DNA of 50,798 nucleotides from an uncultured Alphaproteobacteria bacterium. Its GTDB lineage: Bacteria; Pseudomonadota; Alphaproteobacteria; RF32; CAG-239. The notes under the pieces were generated by a model. That model worked only from the letters and a program-made list of their open reading frames with translations, did not search any database and was not told the origin of the DNA. The position numbers were made by a program, and so were the translations under genes. Position 1 is the stretch's first letter; the number at the start of each line of letters is the position of its first letter. Below are positions 49,946 to 50,798 of this stretch, piece by piece. The stretch lies in assembly GCA_944391315.1 (NCBI GenBank), contig CALXTD010000011.1:1-50798 (forward strand), read 5' to 3'.

Positions 49946-50269
49946 TTAGTTTTTCATCAGCGCTTCAAGGCTTTTTACCGGACGGAGCGGAACAGAATAT
50001 TCTCTGGCAACGTCATCGTTTTCAAGCTCTACCATAAGAACTTCGCTCACAGATTTGAGCGGTGCTCTGGCGTTTTCGTTAATATTATCAAGCAAAACGG
50101 CGCTTTCGCGGCTACGGTATAAGAGGGCTTGTTTGCCTCCGTCGTAAATTAAACGCGGGTTTTCTGGGCCGCCGTTGCGATAGCGGATGATAATTAAAAT
50201 TTCTCCGGCGGCGTTTTGCAGAATGTCATATACGCCTTCTTCTTCATTTACATTATTTTCAATAGCCAT
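49946..50269 (-). CDS. Small cytoplasmic protein of unknown function
   Basis: From ATG 50269 the protein has 107 residues, acidic at the start (AIENNVNEEEGVYDIL) with a beta-rich middle (EILIIIRYRNGG, RLIYDGGKQALLYR, ESAVLLDNI). It has no signal peptide. AGGTG lies just before the ATG; the frame runs on upstream to 50344 but that lead is hydrophobic and lacks a site. No family is recognised. It is a one-gene unit, convergent with clcA. Confidence 0.68.
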   Translation of the reverse strand: MAIENNVNEEEGVYDILQNAAGEILIIIRYRNGGPENPRLIYDGGKQALLYRSRESAVLLDNINENARAPLKSVSEVLMVELENDDVAREYSVPLRPVKSLEALMKN

Positions 50270-50378
50270 TTTGCACCTATTAAAAGTTATTTTTATCAAA
50301 ACTGATAGTGATAATATCATAAATTTATTAATAAATAAATACAAAAATCATTTTTTTCAAAAAAAGTTATTTTTTTTA

Positions 50379-50407
50379 TTGACTAACGATATTTTATCAT
50401 CTATAAA
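50379..50407 (+). promoter_or_regulatory. Promoter of tRNA-Lys
   Basis: TTGACT at 50379-50384 and TATAAA at 50402-50407 are 17 bases apart, 32 bases before the tRNA. Confidence 0.68.
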
Positions 50408-50439
50408 TCACTTCGTTAAATTCTGAAAGAGAATATTTT

Positions 50440-50515
50440 GGGTGCGTAGCTCAGTCGGTAGAGCATTTGACTTTTAATCAAAGGGTCTCGGGTTCGAATC
50501 CCGACGCGCTCACCA
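50440..50515 (+). tRNA. tRNA-Lys (anticodon TTT)
   Basis: A complete cloverleaf of 76 bases: acceptor GGGTGCG with CGCGCTC, anticodon stem TTTGA/TCAAA around loop CTTTTAA, T arm CGGGTTCGAATCCCG, discriminator A and encoded CCA. Its 3' end and terminator are repeated downstream. Confidence 0.96.
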
Positions 50516-50550
50516 GTTAAAAAGCTCTGCTTAAGCAGAGCTTTTTTTTG
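50497..50550 (+). repeat. Direct repeat, copy 1: tRNA-Lys 3' end plus terminator
   Basis: This copy holds the last 19 bases of tRNA-Lys (AATCCCGACGCGCTCACCA), a short linker and the terminator hairpin. It matches copy 2 at 50681-50733 with one substitution in the hairpin loop region (A for G) and a T run of eight instead of seven. The offset is 184 bases. Confidence 0.92.
50518..50549 (+). terminator. Intrinsic terminator of tRNA-Lys
   Basis: AAGCTCTGCTTAAGCAGAGC forms a near-perfect hairpin with eight T residues behind it. Confidence 0.9.
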
Positions 50551-50680
50551 TGTCTGAATCAGAGATTCGAACCCGAGGAGAGGGGGCGACACAAGCGAGA
50601 GGCAGGCGGGAGCATGCCGGTGAGGGCAAAGCCCGAGCGAGTGCAGTGGAACGAGCATTGCGGAACGCAATGTCGAGGAC
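50551..50680 (+). mobile_element. GC-rich, hairpin-rich insert between the tRNA-Lys 3' repeats
   Basis: This 130-base insert is visibly much richer in GC than all the sequence around it. At its left end lie TCTGAATCAGA (50553-50563) and GATTCGAACCCGAG (50564-50577), the latter an exact inverted copy of 14 bases of the tRNA-Lys T arm (50487-50500). Inside are small perfect hairpins: GGGC-AAA-GCCC (50624-50634) and CATTGCG-GAA-CGCAATG (50656-50672). It ends at the second copy of the tRNA end. It has no convincing reading frame. The layout is that of a small element that entered the tRNA 3' end and rebuilt it; it may equally be a structured RNA. The call as mobile is inference. Confidence 0.5.
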
Positions 50681-50733
50681 AATCCCGACGCGCTCACCAG
50701 TTAAAAAGCTCTGCTTAGGCAGAGCTTTTTTTG
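50681..50733 (+). repeat. Direct repeat, copy 2: tRNA-Lys 3' end plus terminator
   Basis: It repeats AATCCCGACGCGCTCACCA, the linker and the terminator hairpin of tRNA-Lys. The full tRNA is not rebuilt here: only the 3' strand of the T arm and acceptor is present. The hairpin still has a working T run, so it would end any RNA made from the insert. Confidence 0.9.
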
Positions 50734-50742
50734 TAACAAGAA

Positions 50743-50769
50743 AACTACCGGCTAGGCCGGTAGTTCCAA
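50743..50769 (-). terminator. Intrinsic terminator, minus strand
   Basis: AACTACCGGC (50743-50752) and GCCGGTAGTT (50756-50765) form a perfect 10-bp stem over TAG, with A residues to the left (T on the minus strand). It would end a gene that enters the window from the right. Confidence 0.75.
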
Positions 50770-50774
50770 AGAGC

Positions 50775-50798
50775 TTATAGCTTTACAGATAAAAAACT
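50775..50798 (-). CDS. Possible 3' end of a minus-strand gene, cut by the window
   Basis: On the minus strand a frame reads SFLSVKL and stops with TAA at 50777-50775, ten bases before the terminator at 50743-50765. Eight codons cannot show coding by themselves; the case rests on the terminator just downstream. Nothing can be said about the product. Confidence 0.3.
   Translation of the reverse strand, partial: SFLSVKL

Noticed and set aside
50416..50697. Open frame of 93 codons on the minus strand across tRNA-Lys
   Set aside because: Its middle is the antisense of the tRNA, which is a well-known source of false proteins, and the rest is the GC-rich insert.
50550..50780. Open frame of 76 codons on the plus strand across the insert
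   Set aside because: It is open because the insert is GC-rich; it starts in the terminator T run, has no ribosome site, and passes through the repeated tRNA end.
1..50798. CRISPR arrays, insertion sequences, prophage genes, rRNA genes
   Set aside because: I found no repeated spacer pattern, no transposase or integrase, no phage structural gene and no rRNA segment on reading both strands.

Overview
The window looks like a chromosomal segment of an AT-rich alphaproteobacterium. Supporting signs are the F0 ATP synthase order atpI-atpB-atpE-b'-b, acpP-fabF-mltG, ftsY next to mtaB, prmC-DUF4167-clpB, and a DciA-like (DUF721) gene beside a DsbA-like gene. An L-lactate dehydrogenase and a group B-type [FeFe]-hydrogenase suggest an anaerobic or fermentative life, and fliO, fliP, motA and motB suggest a motile cell. 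A gut-associated, uncultured alphaproteobacterial lineage is my inference; no rRNA is present to confirm it.

Layout. 1-2.9 kb is an accessory-looking zone: a cut-off membrane protein, two eroded gene remnants and a large secreted cysteine-rich protein. 3-9.8 kb holds an M16-like protein without the zinc motif, a secreted protein of unknown role, mtaB-ftsY, an outer-membrane barrel and ldh. 10-13.5 kb is fatty-acid and envelope work (acpP, fabF, mltG, a second ACP-like gene). 13.5-18.3 kb holds a YbjN-like gene, lgt, a degenerate GGDEF protein, queA and pheA. 18.3-22.2 kb, on the minus strand, is an apparent transcript dciA-dsbA-atpI-atpB-atpE-b'-b. 22.2-28 kb holds fliO-fliP, a second barrel protein, a long non-coding stretch with a large hairpin, a cold-shock gene, nhaA and motA-motB. 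28-32 kb has tRNA-Pro, a DMT-type transporter, ugd and the [FeFe]-hydrogenase. 32-36.4 kb is an unusual signalling cluster: a kinase/receiver protein without a phospho-acceptor histidine domain, then two paralogous proteins with EAL-like but motif-less domains, running into prmC. 36.5-42.8 kb holds DUF4167, a membrane phosphoesterase, clpB and small unknown genes. 42.8-50 kb holds an M23 peptidase, tRNA-Asp, DUF3750, several small unknowns, a thioredoxin-fold lipoprotein followed by a protein with two ArsR-like domains, tRNA-Met and a ClC antiporter.

The right end carries tRNA-Lys, whose 3' end and terminator are repeated about 184 bases downstream across a GC-rich, hairpin-rich insert that also contains an inverted copy of the tRNA T arm. 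This and the degenerate EAL/kinase cluster are the two observations I rate highest. Intrinsic terminators are many and clear; several promoters fit the TTGACA-17-TATAAT pattern, including those of three of the four tRNA genes. I saw no CRISPR array, insertion sequence, prophage, rRNA or recognisable riboswitch.
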